Below, one piece after another: positions 16,882 through 25,587 of a stretch of DNA of 64,000 nucleotides (the stretch's first letter is position 1; every line of letters begins with the position of its first letter). Under the pieces are notes generated by a model, which saw only the letters and a program-made list of their open reading frames with translations, searched no databases and was not told the origin of the DNA. A program made the position numbers and the translations under genes. Source of the DNA: JAHEEL01 sp963836085. Its GTDB lineage: Bacteria > Actinomycetota > Acidimicrobiia > Spongiisociales > UBA5794. The stretch is taken from contig CAWIHT010000012.1 in NCBI GenBank assembly GCA_963836085.1, positions 1-64,000 on the forward strand, read 5' to 3'.

Positions 16882-18576
16882 CTAGAGACCGAGGAAGTTG
16901 ACCGCGTCCTGGGCTGCCGCGTTCGCCTTCGCCAGCAGTTCCTCTTCCGCGACCAGCCAATTGTCGCCCGCGTCGCCGCGCAGATCCACGTAGATCTTCA
17001 GCTTCGGCTCCGTCCCGGATGGCCGGATCAATGCTCGGCCCGCGTCGCCGAGCGACAACTCGACCAGCGGTGTCGCCGCCAGGTAGCGGGGCCGGTCTTC
17101 GGCTCCGCTCCGGTAGTCGGTGACTCCTGTGACCGGCAGACCGCCAAGCGTCTCAGGCGTCCGCTCGCTGAGCAGTCGCATGGCCGCTGCGATCTCGTCG
17201 GCTCCCTCGGCTCCCGGTCGGACGGCGCTCTTCTGCGTCGACACCCAGAGCCCGTGCCGCCGATAGAGGTCGGCGAGGCGATCCCACACCGTCTGGCCCT
17301 GCGCTCGGGCGTCTGCGACCAGCGCCGCAAACGCAACCGCCGCCGAGATCCCGTCTTTGTCCCGCACCGTCTGTCCGACGGAGTAGCCGAGCGCCTCTTC
17401 GTATCCGAACACGTACGAGCCGAGTCCTTCGGCCTCGAGGTCGAGCGCCGCGTTCCAGATCCACTTGAACCCGGTGAGGGTTCGATCGAACCCTGCCCCG
17501 TACTCCTCGGCGATCGAGGCAAGCATGGGGGACGAGACGATGCTGTTGAACACCAGCGGTCGGTCGGTGCCGCCGCCGGCCAGCATGTAGTCGGCGAGCA
17601 GCACGCCGATCTGGTTCCCGGTGAGTTGCCGATAGCCGACACCCGGTTCCGGGATCGAGACGGCGAGTCGGTCCGTGTCCGGGTCATTGGCGATCACAAG
17701 ATCGGCGTCCATCGACATGGCGAGTTCGTGCGACAGGTCCATCGCCCCGGGTTCCTCCGGGTTCGGGAACGCCACGGTCGGGAAGTGCCCGTCCGGTTCG
17801 AATTGCGCCGCAACCGGGTGGACCCGTGAGAAGCCAAAATGGTCGAGCGCGGCGACCACGTACTTGCCGCCTACGCCATGCATGGCGGCGTACACGATGC
17901 TGATATCCCGATCCCCCGTCGAGTCCGGAAGGCTCGTGGCAACGTCGAGCAGATAGTCGGCGAACAGGTCCTCGCCGATCGGCTCTGCCGCAGCGCCGAC
18001 GATCTCGGCTCGCGGGACTTCGGAAGCCGGGCCAACGGCGGCGATCGCGGCGGCGATGTCCGAGTCGGTCGGCGGGACGATCTGTGCCCCGTTCTGCGCG
18101 TACACCTTGTAGCCGTTGTCGGCCGGTGGATTGTGCGAAGCGGTCACCACGACAGCGGCAACAGCGCCTGCCTTCAGCGAGGCGTACGCCACCAGCGGTG
18201 TCGGGGCAGGGTCGGCGAAGTAGCGCACCTTGAAGCCGGCCGCGACGAGCACACCGATTGTGTCGTCCATGAACGTCGCCGACGAAAGCCGCGCATCGCG
18301 CCCGACCACGACCGGTCCGGCTTCGGTGCCGGTCGTCGAGCGAAGGTAGTCGGCCAGTCCCTTGGTTGCCCGGATGACGGTCGCGCGGTTCATCCGGTTC
18401 GAACCTGCCTCGACGCGCCCGCGCAGGCCCGCCGTCCCAAACTGAAGGGTCGCCCCCATCCGTTCGGTGAGTTCGTCGAAGTCGCCGGAGTCGACGATCC
18501 CCTGGAGTTCGGCTCGGGTGATGGGATCGGGGTCGCCCGCGATCCACTCAGTTGCTGCGGTGGTGAGATCAGTCAT
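16882..18576 (-). CDS. phosphoglucomutase/phosphomannomutase (PgcA-like)
   Basis: 564 residues, the size of PgcA-type phosphohexomutases. Visible motifs: FGTAGLRG near the N-terminus, the active-site serine loop VVTASHNPPADNGYKVY, the magnesium loop ANDPDTDRLAV, the sugar-specificity loop GYEEALGYSVG, and the phosphate-binding C-terminal RPSGTEPKLKIY. It interconverts the 1- and 6-phosphates of glucose or mannose; which sugar cannot be decided. ATG 18576 is 6 nt after a TACGAT hexamer, so the message is probably leaderless. It is divergent from hypF, and upstream of the aldolase gene by 101 nt on the same strand. Confidence 0.92.
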   Translation of the reverse strand: MTDLTTAATEWIAGDPDPITRAELQGIVDSGDFDELTERMGATLQFGTAGLRGRVEAGSNRMNRATVIRATKGLADYLRSTTGTEAGPVVVGRDARLSSATFMDDTIGVLVAAGFKVRYFADPAPTPLVAYASLKAGAVAAVVVTASHNPPADNGYKVYAQNGAQIVPPTDSDIAAAIAAVGPASEVPRAEIVGAAAEPIGEDLFADYLLDVATSLPDSTGDRDISIVYAAMHGVGGKYVVAALDHFGFSRVHPVAAQFEPDGHFPTVAFPNPEEPGAMDLSHELAMSMDADLVIANDPDTDRLAVSIPEPGVGYRQLTGNQIGVLLADYMLAGGGTDRPLVFNSIVSSPMLASIAEEYGAGFDRTLTGFKWIWNAALDLEAEGLGSYVFGYEEALGYSVGQTVRDKDGISAAVAFAALVADARAQGQTVWDRLADLYRRHGLWVSTQKSAVRPGAEGADEIAAAMRLLSERTPETLGGLPVTGVTDYRSGAEDRPRYLAATPLVELSLGDAGRALIRPSGTEPKLKIYVDLRGDAGDNWLVAEEELLAKANAAAQDAVNFLGL

Positions 18577-18582
18577 AGCCGA

Positions 18583-18588
18583 ATCGTA
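18583..18588 (-). promoter_or_regulatory. -10 hexamer TACGAT, leaderless start of phosphohexomutase
   Basis: On the minus strand TACGAT ends 6 nt before ATG 18576; no Shine-Dalgarno lies between. Confidence 0.5.
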
Positions 18589-18718
18589 CTGAATCCCGAC
18601 CGGCCGAGCGCCGGAACGGCCTGACCGACACCGCAGCAACACTGGGACCATTGGCCCGCGGGCGCGGGTCGTCCTCCCCTGCCCCTCGCACCGGGCGGTG
18701 CGTACGATGCACCGAGCG

Positions 18719-20965
18719 ATGTCACCTCCACCCATCCGCCTCCGTCTTCGCGTCTCTGGAATCGTTCAGGGCGTCGGGTTCCGTCCGTTCATCTATGGCC
18801 TCGCAACCGAGGCTCACCTCGGCGGATTCGTCGGCAACGACACCGACGGCGTGTTCATCGAGGTCGAAGGCGATGCGTCGGCTTTGGACCAGTTTGCTTC
18901 CGACATCGACACGCTCGCCCCGCCGGCCGCACGGGTCCAGCGAGTCGAGGCCGAGGAAGTGCCCGCCACCGGCGACACGTCGTTCGGCATCGTCGCCAGC
19001 CACCACGCCATGACCGGGACCGCACTCGTCTCTCCCGACCTCCGCACCTGTGACGACTGTCTGAAAGAGTTGCACGACCCCGATGACCGACGCCACGCCT
19101 ATCCATTCATCAACTGCACCAACTGCGGGCCCCGGTTCACCATCACCGAACGCACACCGTACGACCGGCCGGACACCACAATGCGCCCATTCCCCATGTG
19201 CGAGCGGTGCCTGGCCGAATATGAGGATCCGGCCGATCGGCGTTTCCATGCCCAGCCGAACGCGTGCCCGGATTGCGGCCCTGTCGTGGAGTCGGTGCCG
19301 GCGACGTCAGACCCGATCGGGGAGACGCGCCGCCGCGTCACTGCCGGCGAGATCGTCGCCATCAAAGGCCTCGGTGGATTCCACCTTGCCTGCGACGCAA
19401 CATCGGATGTCGCAGTCGGACTCCTTCGGGAACGAAAGGGAAGGGTCGACAAGCCATTTGCGGTGATGGTCGCCGACCTCACGACCGCCCTTGCCTTCGC
19501 TCAGATCGACGAGGACGAGGCACGCCTTCTCACATCGCAAGAGCGGCCGATCGTTCTCCTCGCACGGCGCCCCAACACGAGCCTCGCCGCGGCGGTGGCT
19601 CCTGGCAACGGCCACATCGGGATGATGCTCCCGTACACCCCCCTTCACGACCTCCTCCTTGCACCGGGGGACGTGTGGGTGATGACCTCGGGCAACCTCG
19701 CTGAGGAGCCGATCGTCACCGGCAACGACGAGGCCCTCGAACGCCTCTCCGGCCTCGCCGACGCGTATCTCCTCCACAACAGGGACATCTACGTGCCGTG
19801 CGACGACTCCGTCGTCCGCATCCTCGACGGCGCCGAGTACCCGATCCGCCGCTCACGCGGCTACGCGCCGTTCCCGGTTCCGCTTCCGTTCGACGTGGCG
19901 CCGATCCTCGCGACCGGCGGAGAACTGAAGGCGACGTTCTGCCTGGCGGCGGGGCGAGATGGGTTCATGAGCCAACACATCGGCGACATGGAGAACCTCG
20001 AGACGCTCGATGCGTTCAGCCGATCCGTCGAACACTTCACCGAGTTGTTCCGAATCGAACCCGAGGCGATCGCCGCCGACCTCCACCCCGGATATCTGTC
20101 GACCAAGTGGGCGGAACGCCACCACCTGCCGGTGATCAAGGTCCAGCATCACCACGCGCATATCGCATCGGTCATGGCCGAGCACGGCATCAGTGAACCC
20201 GTGATCGGCTTCTCGTTCGATGGCACCGGATACGGCACCGACGGGACCGTCTGGGGTGGCGAGATCCTCGTTGCCGACTACGGGCGATTCGACCGGGTCG
20301 GGCACCTCGCGCCGGTCCCCCTCGCTGGCGGCAATGCCGCCGTCCGCCATCCCTCACGCATGGCACTCGCACATCTACAGGCAGCCGGTATCCCCTGGTC
20401 GGATGATCTCGCACCGGTCCTCCACTACACGAAGAGCGAGCGCCGGATGATCAAGACGCAGATCGAGCGCGAGATCCACACCGTTCCGACGACCAGCATG
20501 GGGCGCCTCTTCGATGCAGCCGCGGCGCTCTCCGGTGTCCGGCAGACAGCCTCATATGAGGCTCAGGCGGCCATCGAGTTCGAGGCGTTGGTCGACCGAT
20601 CCGAACGGTGCTCGTACGACTTCGCGATCACCGGCGACGCTGACCGGATCGTCCTCGAGCCAGGACCGGTCCTCCGAGCGATCGTCGACGACCTACGAGA
20701 CGGTGTCTCAACCGGTGTGATCGCGGCCCGCTTCCACACCGCGGTCACGACAATGATCGTCGAGGTCGCCGAGCGGATCCGGTCTCGAACAGGCATCGCT
20801 ACCGTTGGCTTGAGCGGAGGGGTATTTCAGAACGTGACAGTGACACATGCAGCCGCCATCGCCTTGAGTGGGAAGGATTTCTCCGTTCTCACCCACCGGC
20901 TTGTGCCACCCAACGACGGAGGTCTGGCGCTCGGCCAGGCCGTGATCGCGGCGACGCGGAGGTGA
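18719..20965 (+). CDS. hypF: carbamoyltransferase HypF
   Basis: 748 residues with the four HypF parts in order. An acylphosphatase domain comes first (RVSGIVQGVGFRPFIYGLA, residues 8-90). Two C2-C2 zinc fingers follow (CDDC...CTNC and CERC...CPDC, about 105-185). Then a YrdC-like domain (KGLGGFHLACDATSDVAV, to about 380). Last is a Kae1/HypF carbamoyltransferase domain with VQHHHAHIASVMAEH and GFSFDGTGYGTDGTVWGGE. HypF makes carbamoyl-AMP and passes the carbamoyl group to HypE for the cyanide ligands of [NiFe]-hydrogenases. ATG 18719 gives the normal N-terminus; a GTG at 18698 and an ATG at 18707 are also in frame. hypC begins 6 nt after the stop. Confidence 0.96.
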   Translation: MSPPPIRLRLRVSGIVQGVGFRPFIYGLATEAHLGGFVGNDTDGVFIEVEGDASALDQFASDIDTLAPPAARVQRVEAEEVPATGDTSFGIVASHHAMTGTALVSPDLRTCDDCLKELHDPDDRRHAYPFINCTNCGPRFTITERTPYDRPDTTMRPFPMCERCLAEYEDPADRRFHAQPNACPDCGPVVESVPATSDPIGETRRRVTAGEIVAIKGLGGFHLACDATSDVAVGLLRERKGRVDKPFAVMVADLTTALAFAQIDEDEARLLTSQERPIVLLARRPNTSLAAAVAPGNGHIGMMLPYTPLHDLLLAPGDVWVMTSGNLAEEPIVTGNDEALERLSGLADAYLLHNRDIYVPCDDSVVRILDGAEYPIRRSRGYAPFPVPLPFDVAPILATGGELKATFCLAAGRDGFMSQHIGDMENLETLDAFSRSVEHFTELFRIEPEAIAADLHPGYLSTKWAERHHLPVIKVQHHHAHIASVMAEHGISEPVIGFSFDGTGYGTDGTVWGGEILVADYGRFDRVGHLAPVPLAGGNAAVRHPSRMALAHLQAAGIPWSDDLAPVLHYTKSERRMIKTQIEREIHTVPTTSMGRLFDAAAALSGVRQTASYEAQAAIEFEALVDRSERCSYDFAITGDADRIVLEPGPVLRAIVDDLRDGVSTGVIAARFHTAVTTMIVEVAERIRSRTGIATVGLSGGVFQNVTVTHAAAIALSGKDFSVLTHRLVPPNDGGLALGQAVIAATRR

Positions 20966-20971
20966 TGTGAA

Positions 20972-21262
20972 ATGTGTCTCGGCATCCCCGGGAGAGTCAT
21001 AGAGATCAGCGGTGAGGGTATGACCCGCACCGGGCGAGTCGATTTCGACGGCATCGTCAAAGAGGTGAATCTCGCCTATGTGCCGGAGATCTCGATCGGC
21101 GACTACACGATCGTCCACGTCGGCTTCGCCATCACGCAACTCGACGAAGAGGCAGCACTCGCCACTCTGGCCCACCTACAGGAGCTCGAGGCCGTCGAAG
21201 TGGAACTCGATCCCACCGCGGCGCTTGCTGCAGAGGAAGCGGCGGCGAAGGGCGAGGCATGA
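20972..21262 (+). CDS. hypC: hydrogenase maturation chaperone HypC
   Basis: 96 residues. The N-terminal MCLGIPGRV carries the essential Cys2, exposed after methionine removal, that binds the Fe(CN)2CO unit together with HypD. The beta-barrel core (GRVDFDGIVKEVNLAYVP...GDYTIVHVGFAITQLDEEAA) is standard. The C-terminal helix is about 15 residues longer than usual and Ala/Glu rich. GGAGGTG precedes the ATG. The stop overlaps the hypD start (ATGA), so the two are translationally coupled. Confidence 0.96.
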   Translation: MCLGIPGRVIEISGEGMTRTGRVDFDGIVKEVNLAYVPEISIGDYTIVHVGFAITQLDEEAALATLAHLQELEAVEVELDPTAALAAEEAAAKGEA

Positions 21263-22365
21263 AGTACCTCGATGAGTTCCGGGATCCCGACCTCGCGCTC
21301 CGTCTGATTGACGACATCTCCCGGATCGCGACGAAGCGCCACGTCTTGATGGAGGTGTGTGGGGGACAGACGCACTCGATCATTCGCAACGGCATCGACC
21401 GCCTCCTCCCTGACCAGATCGAGATGGTTCATGGCCCCGGTTGCCCCGTCTGCGTGACGCCCCTCGAGACGATCGACAAGGCCCTCGCGATCGCGTCACG
21501 CGACGGCGTCATCTTCTGCTCGTTCGGCGACATGCTCCGGGTGCCCGGTTCCGGTCGGGATCTGTTCTCGGTCAAGAGTTCCGGTGGCGACGTCCGGATC
21601 GTCTACTCCCCGTTGGATGCGGTCCAGGTCGCGCGCGACAACCCGGACCGCGAGGTCGTCTTCTTCGGCATCGGGTTCGAGACCACGGCACCGGCCAACG
21701 CCATGGCGGTGTACCAGGCGAAGCAGGAGGGCCTGACGAACTTCTCGATGCTCGTGTCACACGTGCTGGTGCCTCCGGCGATGCGCGCCATCCTCGAATC
21801 GCCGACCAACCGGGTCGAGGCCTTCCTCGCCGCGGGCCATGTCTGCTCCGTGATGGGCTACACGGAGTACGACCCGATCGCGGAGCAGTACGGCACCCCG
21901 ATCGTCGTGACCGGCTTTGAACCGCTCGATCTGCTGCAGGGCATCAAGATGGCCGTCCTGCAACTCGAAGAGGGGCGCGGCGAGGTCGAGAATGCCTACG
22001 AACGGGCCGTCAACCGGATCGGCAACCTGCCGGCGCAAGAGATGGTTGGCGATGTGTTCAAGACCATCGACCGCAACTGGCGCGGCATCGGGATGATCCC
22101 GCAGTCCGGGTGGGCACTCGCCGACGCCTACGCCGACTTCGATGCTGCCGAACGATTCACGGTCACCGACATCGACACGGTTGAGTCGCCGCTCTGCCAC
22201 GCAGGAGAGGTCCTGCGCGGCACTCTGAAGCCGGATGAGTGCCCGGCATTCGGCAAGGAGTGCACGCCGCGCACGCCGCTCGGCGCCACCATGGTGTCGG
22301 CAGAAGGGGCCTGCGCCGCCTACTACCTGTACGGAAGATTCAAGGAACTGGAGGCGACCCCGTGA
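21259..22365 (+). CDS. hypD: hydrogenase maturation protein HypD
   Basis: 368 residues. Conserved motifs: MEVCGGQTHSI (catalytic Cys region), HGPGCPVCVTP (redox Cys pair) and FFGIGFETTAPANA. C-terminal cysteines holding the [4Fe-4S] cluster are seen at SPLCHAGEVLRG, CPAFGKECTPR and the final EGACAAYY. HypD, with HypC, is the scaffold on which HypE-derived cyanide and CO are assembled on iron. It overlaps hypC by 4 nt and hypE by 4 nt (GTGA). Confidence 0.97.
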   Translation: MKYLDEFRDPDLALRLIDDISRIATKRHVLMEVCGGQTHSIIRNGIDRLLPDQIEMVHGPGCPVCVTPLETIDKALAIASRDGVIFCSFGDMLRVPGSGRDLFSVKSSGGDVRIVYSPLDAVQVARDNPDREVVFFGIGFETTAPANAMAVYQAKQEGLTNFSMLVSHVLVPPAMRAILESPTNRVEAFLAAGHVCSVMGYTEYDPIAEQYGTPIVVTGFEPLDLLQGIKMAVLQLEEGRGEVENAYERAVNRIGNLPAQEMVGDVFKTIDRNWRGIGMIPQSGWALADAYADFDAAERFTVTDIDTVESPLCHAGEVLRGTLKPDECPAFGKECTPRTPLGATMVSAEGACAAYYLYGRFKELEATP

Positions 22366-23405
22366 CGATCGACAACTGGTCGTGCCCGATGCCACTACGC
22401 GACCAGCCGATGATCGTGATGGGTCACGGCGGCGGCGGGCAACTCTCGGCGGAGCTGATCGAGCACCTCTTCGTGCCGGCGTTCGGTGACAGGGAACTCG
22501 CTGAACTCGCCGACGCCGCAGTCCTCGACCCTGGCGGCAAGATCTCGTTCTCGACCGACTCGTTCGTCGTCCGTCCCCGCTTCTTTCCCGGTGGCAACAT
22601 CGGAGAGTTGGCGGTCAACGGCACCGTCAACGACGTCGCCATGCGCGGCGCATACCCCCGGTATCTCAGCGTTGGCCTCATCCTCGAAGAAGGCCTTCCG
22701 CTCGCCGAACTCGGTGTCATCGTCGACTCGATGGCAGCCGCCGCGGCCCACGCGGGCGTAACGATCGTCACCGGGGACACGAAAGTCGTCGACCGCGGAC
22801 ACGGCGACGGCATCTACGTCAACACCACCGGCATCGGGATCCTCCGCGACGGTGCCGACATTCGGCCACAGCGCGCAGCCCCTGGTGACGTCGTGATCGT
22901 CTCCGGCACCGTCGGCGACCACGGCATGGCGATCATGTCGGTGCGGGAAGGCCTCGAGTTTGAGACGTCGATCGTCTCCGACACGGCAGCGTTGAATCAC
23001 ATGATCAACGACGTGCTCGACACCGGAGCGGACGTGCATGTGTTGCGCGATCCAACCCGGGGCGGCCTTGCTGCCTCGCTCAACGAGATCGCTCACGCCG
23101 CGAACGTCGGTGTGCTGCTCGACGAACGCGCCATCCCCGTCGACCGCACCGTCGCTGCAGCATGCGAAATGCTCGGGATGGACCCGATGTATGTAGCGAA
23201 CGAGGGCAAGGTCGTTGCGGTCGTCCCGGCGGACGACGCGGACAAGGTTCTCGAGACCATGCGGTCCCACCCCGAGGGTGTCGACGCCACCGTGGTGGGT
23301 GAAGTGACCGACACCCATCGGAAGATGGTCGCCGCAAGGACGCCGCTCGGTGCGACCAGGGTCGTCGACATGCAGGTCGGCGAGCAATTGCCCCGCATCT
23401 GCTGA
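22362..23405 (+). CDS. hypE: hydrogenase maturation protein HypE
   Basis: 347 residues from the GTG at 22362, which overlaps the hypD stop. The ATP-binding N-terminus (MGHGGGGQLSAELIE), the GNIGELAVNGTVNDVAMRGA block and DPTRGGLAASLNEIA are those of the PurM/AIR-synthase-like fold. The protein ends in PRIC, the C-terminal Cys on which the thiocarboxamide is formed and dehydrated to thiocyanate. All active residues are present, so the maturation path from HypF to HypE to HypCD is complete. hypA and hypB for nickel insertion are not in the window. Confidence 0.97.
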   Translation: MTIDNWSCPMPLRDQPMIVMGHGGGGQLSAELIEHLFVPAFGDRELAELADAAVLDPGGKISFSTDSFVVRPRFFPGGNIGELAVNGTVNDVAMRGAYPRYLSVGLILEEGLPLAELGVIVDSMAAAAAHAGVTIVTGDTKVVDRGHGDGIYVNTTGIGILRDGADIRPQRAAPGDVVIVSGTVGDHGMAIMSVREGLEFETSIVSDTAALNHMINDVLDTGADVHVLRDPTRGGLAASLNEIAHAANVGVLLDERAIPVDRTVAAACEMLGMDPMYVANEGKVVAVVPADDADKVLETMRSHPEGVDATVVGEVTDTHRKMVAARTPLGATRVVDMQVGEQLPRIC

Positions 23406-23882
23406 CCTCAACTCCCCGTTCTTGCGTAGATAGTGGAAGCCGGCTTCCCATAGTTACGCAAGAACGGGAGGGTTCCGTGATTGACTCCAGGTCCATCGGA
23501 ACGCTACGGGAACATTCCCGGTCCGAGAATGGTGGGACGGATCGGGACCTCGTGGTCGATACTGCCCGGATATGGATCGGCGACAGAGCGACCGCTCGAT
23601 TCCGACCGGCGCCAATCACACCGCCCGAAACCGAGGCGACCCGCGGTTCGGATCGACGTGCGCCAACCAACGGCGTCAGGCATCGCGGTGCTCACCTCGG
23701 GCGAAGCGTCGGCGGCGTCGGCGGCGAGCGGATTCGAGTTCCACCCCATGACGTCACACTCCTCGGTCTGGGGACCAATCGCTCCCCGCCTCATCACAAC
23801 CCGGGTCTCCGGTGCGCCTGAATCGTGGAACGACTCGTCGATCTATGTGAACTACATTCATATTATACCAAGACGCCGTCGT
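23406..23882. other. gene-free stretch between hypE and the TetR gene
   Basis: Apart from the nested hairpin at 23412-23470 I see no gene. Short open frames on the plus strand (about 23477-23891) have no Shine-Dalgarno, no recognisable family and low-complexity Arg/Pro/Ser composition. The last 60 bases are distinctly AT-richer, in keeping with a promoter for the regulator. Confidence 0.5.
23412..23470. repeat. nested inverted repeat after hypE
   Basis: The outer arms CCCGTTCTTGCGTA (23415-23428) and TACGCAAGAACGGG (23455-23468) are perfect 14-bp complements, extended further with one bulged C. In the middle is a separate perfect 14-bp palindrome, GGAAGCCGGCTTCC (23435-23448). The whole can fold as a long two-part hairpin. 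It could act as the terminator of the hyp operon, or be a small palindromic mobile or regulatory element. Confidence 0.6.
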
Positions 23883-23925
23883 GATATCTAGAGATATCTT
23901 CGATTCTACCGGGTATACTGTCAGC
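23883..23925 (+). promoter_or_regulatory. promoter and palindromic operator of the TetR gene
   Basis: TATACT (23914-23919) ends 6 nt before ATG 23926, so the transcript is probably leaderless. A perfect 7+7 bp palindrome GATATCT-AG-AGATATC (23883-23898) covers the -35 region. Its position suggests binding by the adjacent TetR protein and autorepression (inference). Confidence 0.6.
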
Positions 23926-24492
23926 ATGGTGAAACAACGGATTGACTCCGAAGACGTGACAGGGGCTGCGCTTGAGGTCCTTGATGCGAACGGACCGGAC
24001 GAACTGACGCTCTCCAAGGTGGCAGGCGAGTTGGGCGTTCAGTCGTCCGCCCTGTACAACCACGTGCGGGGCGTCAGCGGTCTTCGTCAGAACGTCGCCG
24101 CCGCCTCGTCCGAGGCATTGACGACGTCGCTGCGTGACGCCGCTATTGCGCGGTCGGGGCGTGACGCCCTGTGGGCGGTTGGCACCGCATATCGCCAGTT
24201 CGCCGTGGACCATCCCGGCCAGTTCGCAGCGGCAACCCTCATGTTCGGCGACCCGGCGCCGGAGACCACCGAAGCCATCACCTCAATCACCGAACTGTTC
24301 GTCCGCATCGTTGACGGTCTCGGCGTAGCGGAGGATCGCATCATCGACGACGCTCGAGCGATCCACAGCGCGATCAGGGGATTCGTCATCCTTGAACTTA
24401 CCCTCGGTTTCGATGCGAGCGCCGATCTGAACAAGTCGTTTGAACATCTCCTGGAGGTCCTCCTGCGCGGTATATCACCCGACCACGCCTGA
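23926..24492 (+). CDS. TetR family transcriptional regulator
   Basis: 188 residues. The N-terminal helix-turn-helix reads ELTLSKVAGELGVQSSALYNHVRGVSGLRQ (about 27-56), the standard TetR DNA-binding arm. The ligand domain ends in a WHG-like/TetR_C segment (AIHSAIRGFVILELTLGF). The ligand is unknown. The gene lies 51 nt upstream of, and on the same strand as, an ATP-grasp ligase and an amidohydrolase gene, so it may regulate them as well as itself. The palindrome in its own promoter supports autoregulation. Confidence 0.9.
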   Translation: MVKQRIDSEDVTGAALEVLDANGPDELTLSKVAGELGVQSSALYNHVRGVSGLRQNVAAASSEALTTSLRDAAIARSGRDALWAVGTAYRQFAVDHPGQFAAATLMFGDPAPETTEAITSITELFVRIVDGLGVAEDRIIDDARAIHSAIRGFVILELTLGFDASADLNKSFEHLLEVLLRGISPDHA

Positions 24493-24543
24493 CGCGTCCG
24501 TCTCTCAGCACAACAAGCACACCATCACCGAAAGGAACACACA

Positions 24544-25587
24544 TTGAGGATTGCATTTGTCGTCAATGACATCGCGACCGAAGAGCCCGGCTACACCACC
24601 ACGCGACTCGGAATCGCAGCCACCAACCGCGGCCACGAGGCGTGGGTGATCGGCGTCGGTGACCTGGCCTACGATCCAGACGAGCGCGTGAAGGCACGAG
24701 CCCGGCGCGTCCACCGGGCTCGGTACACGACCGGCCAGGCCTACCTCCGCGACCTTCAGGGCAAGAACGCCATCCAGGAGCGCGTCACCGTCGACGACCT
24801 CGACATTCTGATGCTCCGGAACGATCCGTCGACTGAGAAGGGCAAGCGGGAGTGGGCCAAGACTGCGGCCATTGACTTCGGACGGGTCGCGATGCGCCAC
24901 GGCGTGATCGTGCTGAACGATCCGAACGGTCTTGCAAAGGCTCAGAACAAGATGTACTTCCAAACGTTCCCCGAGGAAGTGCGACCCGAGACACTCATCA
25001 CCCGGAACCGCGACGAGATCAAGGCATTCGTGGCCGATCGCGGCAAATGCGTGCTGAAGCCGTTGCAGGGATCAGGAGGCGACGGCGTGTTCCTCGTCCG
25101 ATCCGACGATGTCGCGAACCTGAATCAGATCATCGACGCCGTGACTCGGGACGGCTACGTGATTGCACAGGAGTACCTCACGCGAGCGGAAGAAGGCGAC
25201 ACCCGGCTCTTCCTCATGAACGGCCGGCCGCTGCGCCATCGCGGGCGATACGCCGCGTTCCGTCGCATCCGCACCGGGGGCGACATGCGCTCCAACGTCC
25301 ACGCGGGCGGGAAACTCGGCAAGGCACACCTCGATGACGACGCACTCCGTCTCGCCGAGATGGTCCGGCCCAAGCTGGTCCAGGACGGCATGTTCCTCGT
25401 TGGCCTCGACATCGTTGGCGACAAACTGATGGAGATCAACGTGTTCTCTCCTGGCGGCCTCGGGTCGGCGCAGAAGCAGGAGGGCGTCAACTTCTCCGAA
25501 GCGGTGATCGACGCGCTCGAGAACAAGGTGGACTACATGACGTACTACCGGCGGAGTTTCGAGAACTCGGAGATGGCAACGCTATGA
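24544..25587 (+). CDS. ATP-grasp ligase, glutathione-synthetase (GshB)-like
   Basis: 347 residues from a TTG with AAAGGAA 6 nt upstream. The N-terminal pre-ATP-grasp region (MRIAFVVNDIATEEPGYTTTRL...EAWVIGVGDL) and the ATP-grasp core are clear. The core has DPNGLAKAQNKMYF, the lysine of CVLKPLQGSGGDGVFLV (ATP-binding Lys and glycine loop), IAQEYLTRAEEGDTRLFLMNGRPL, and the metal-binding EINVFSPGG. The layout is that of prokaryotic GshB, but GshA is not nearby. The neighbours (an N-formylglutamate-amidohydrolase-like gene overlapping by 4 nt and a DUF1704 metallopeptidase gene) point to a peptide or amide product other than glutathione. The substrate is unknown. Confidence 0.85.
   Translation: MRIAFVVNDIATEEPGYTTTRLGIAATNRGHEAWVIGVGDLAYDPDERVKARARRVHRARYTTGQAYLRDLQGKNAIQERVTVDDLDILMLRNDPSTEKGKREWAKTAAIDFGRVAMRHGVIVLNDPNGLAKAQNKMYFQTFPEEVRPETLITRNRDEIKAFVADRGKCVLKPLQGSGGDGVFLVRSDDVANLNQIIDAVTRDGYVIAQEYLTRAEEGDTRLFLMNGRPLRHRGRYAAFRRIRTGGDMRSNVHAGGKLGKAHLDDDALRLAEMVRPKLVQDGMFLVGLDIVGDKLMEINVFSPGGLGSAQKQEGVNFSEAVIDALENKVDYMTYYRRSFENSEMATL

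Noticed and set aside
23477..23891. Small coding frames after hypE
   Set aside because: No Shine-Dalgarno, no family, low-complexity Arg/Pro/Ser composition.
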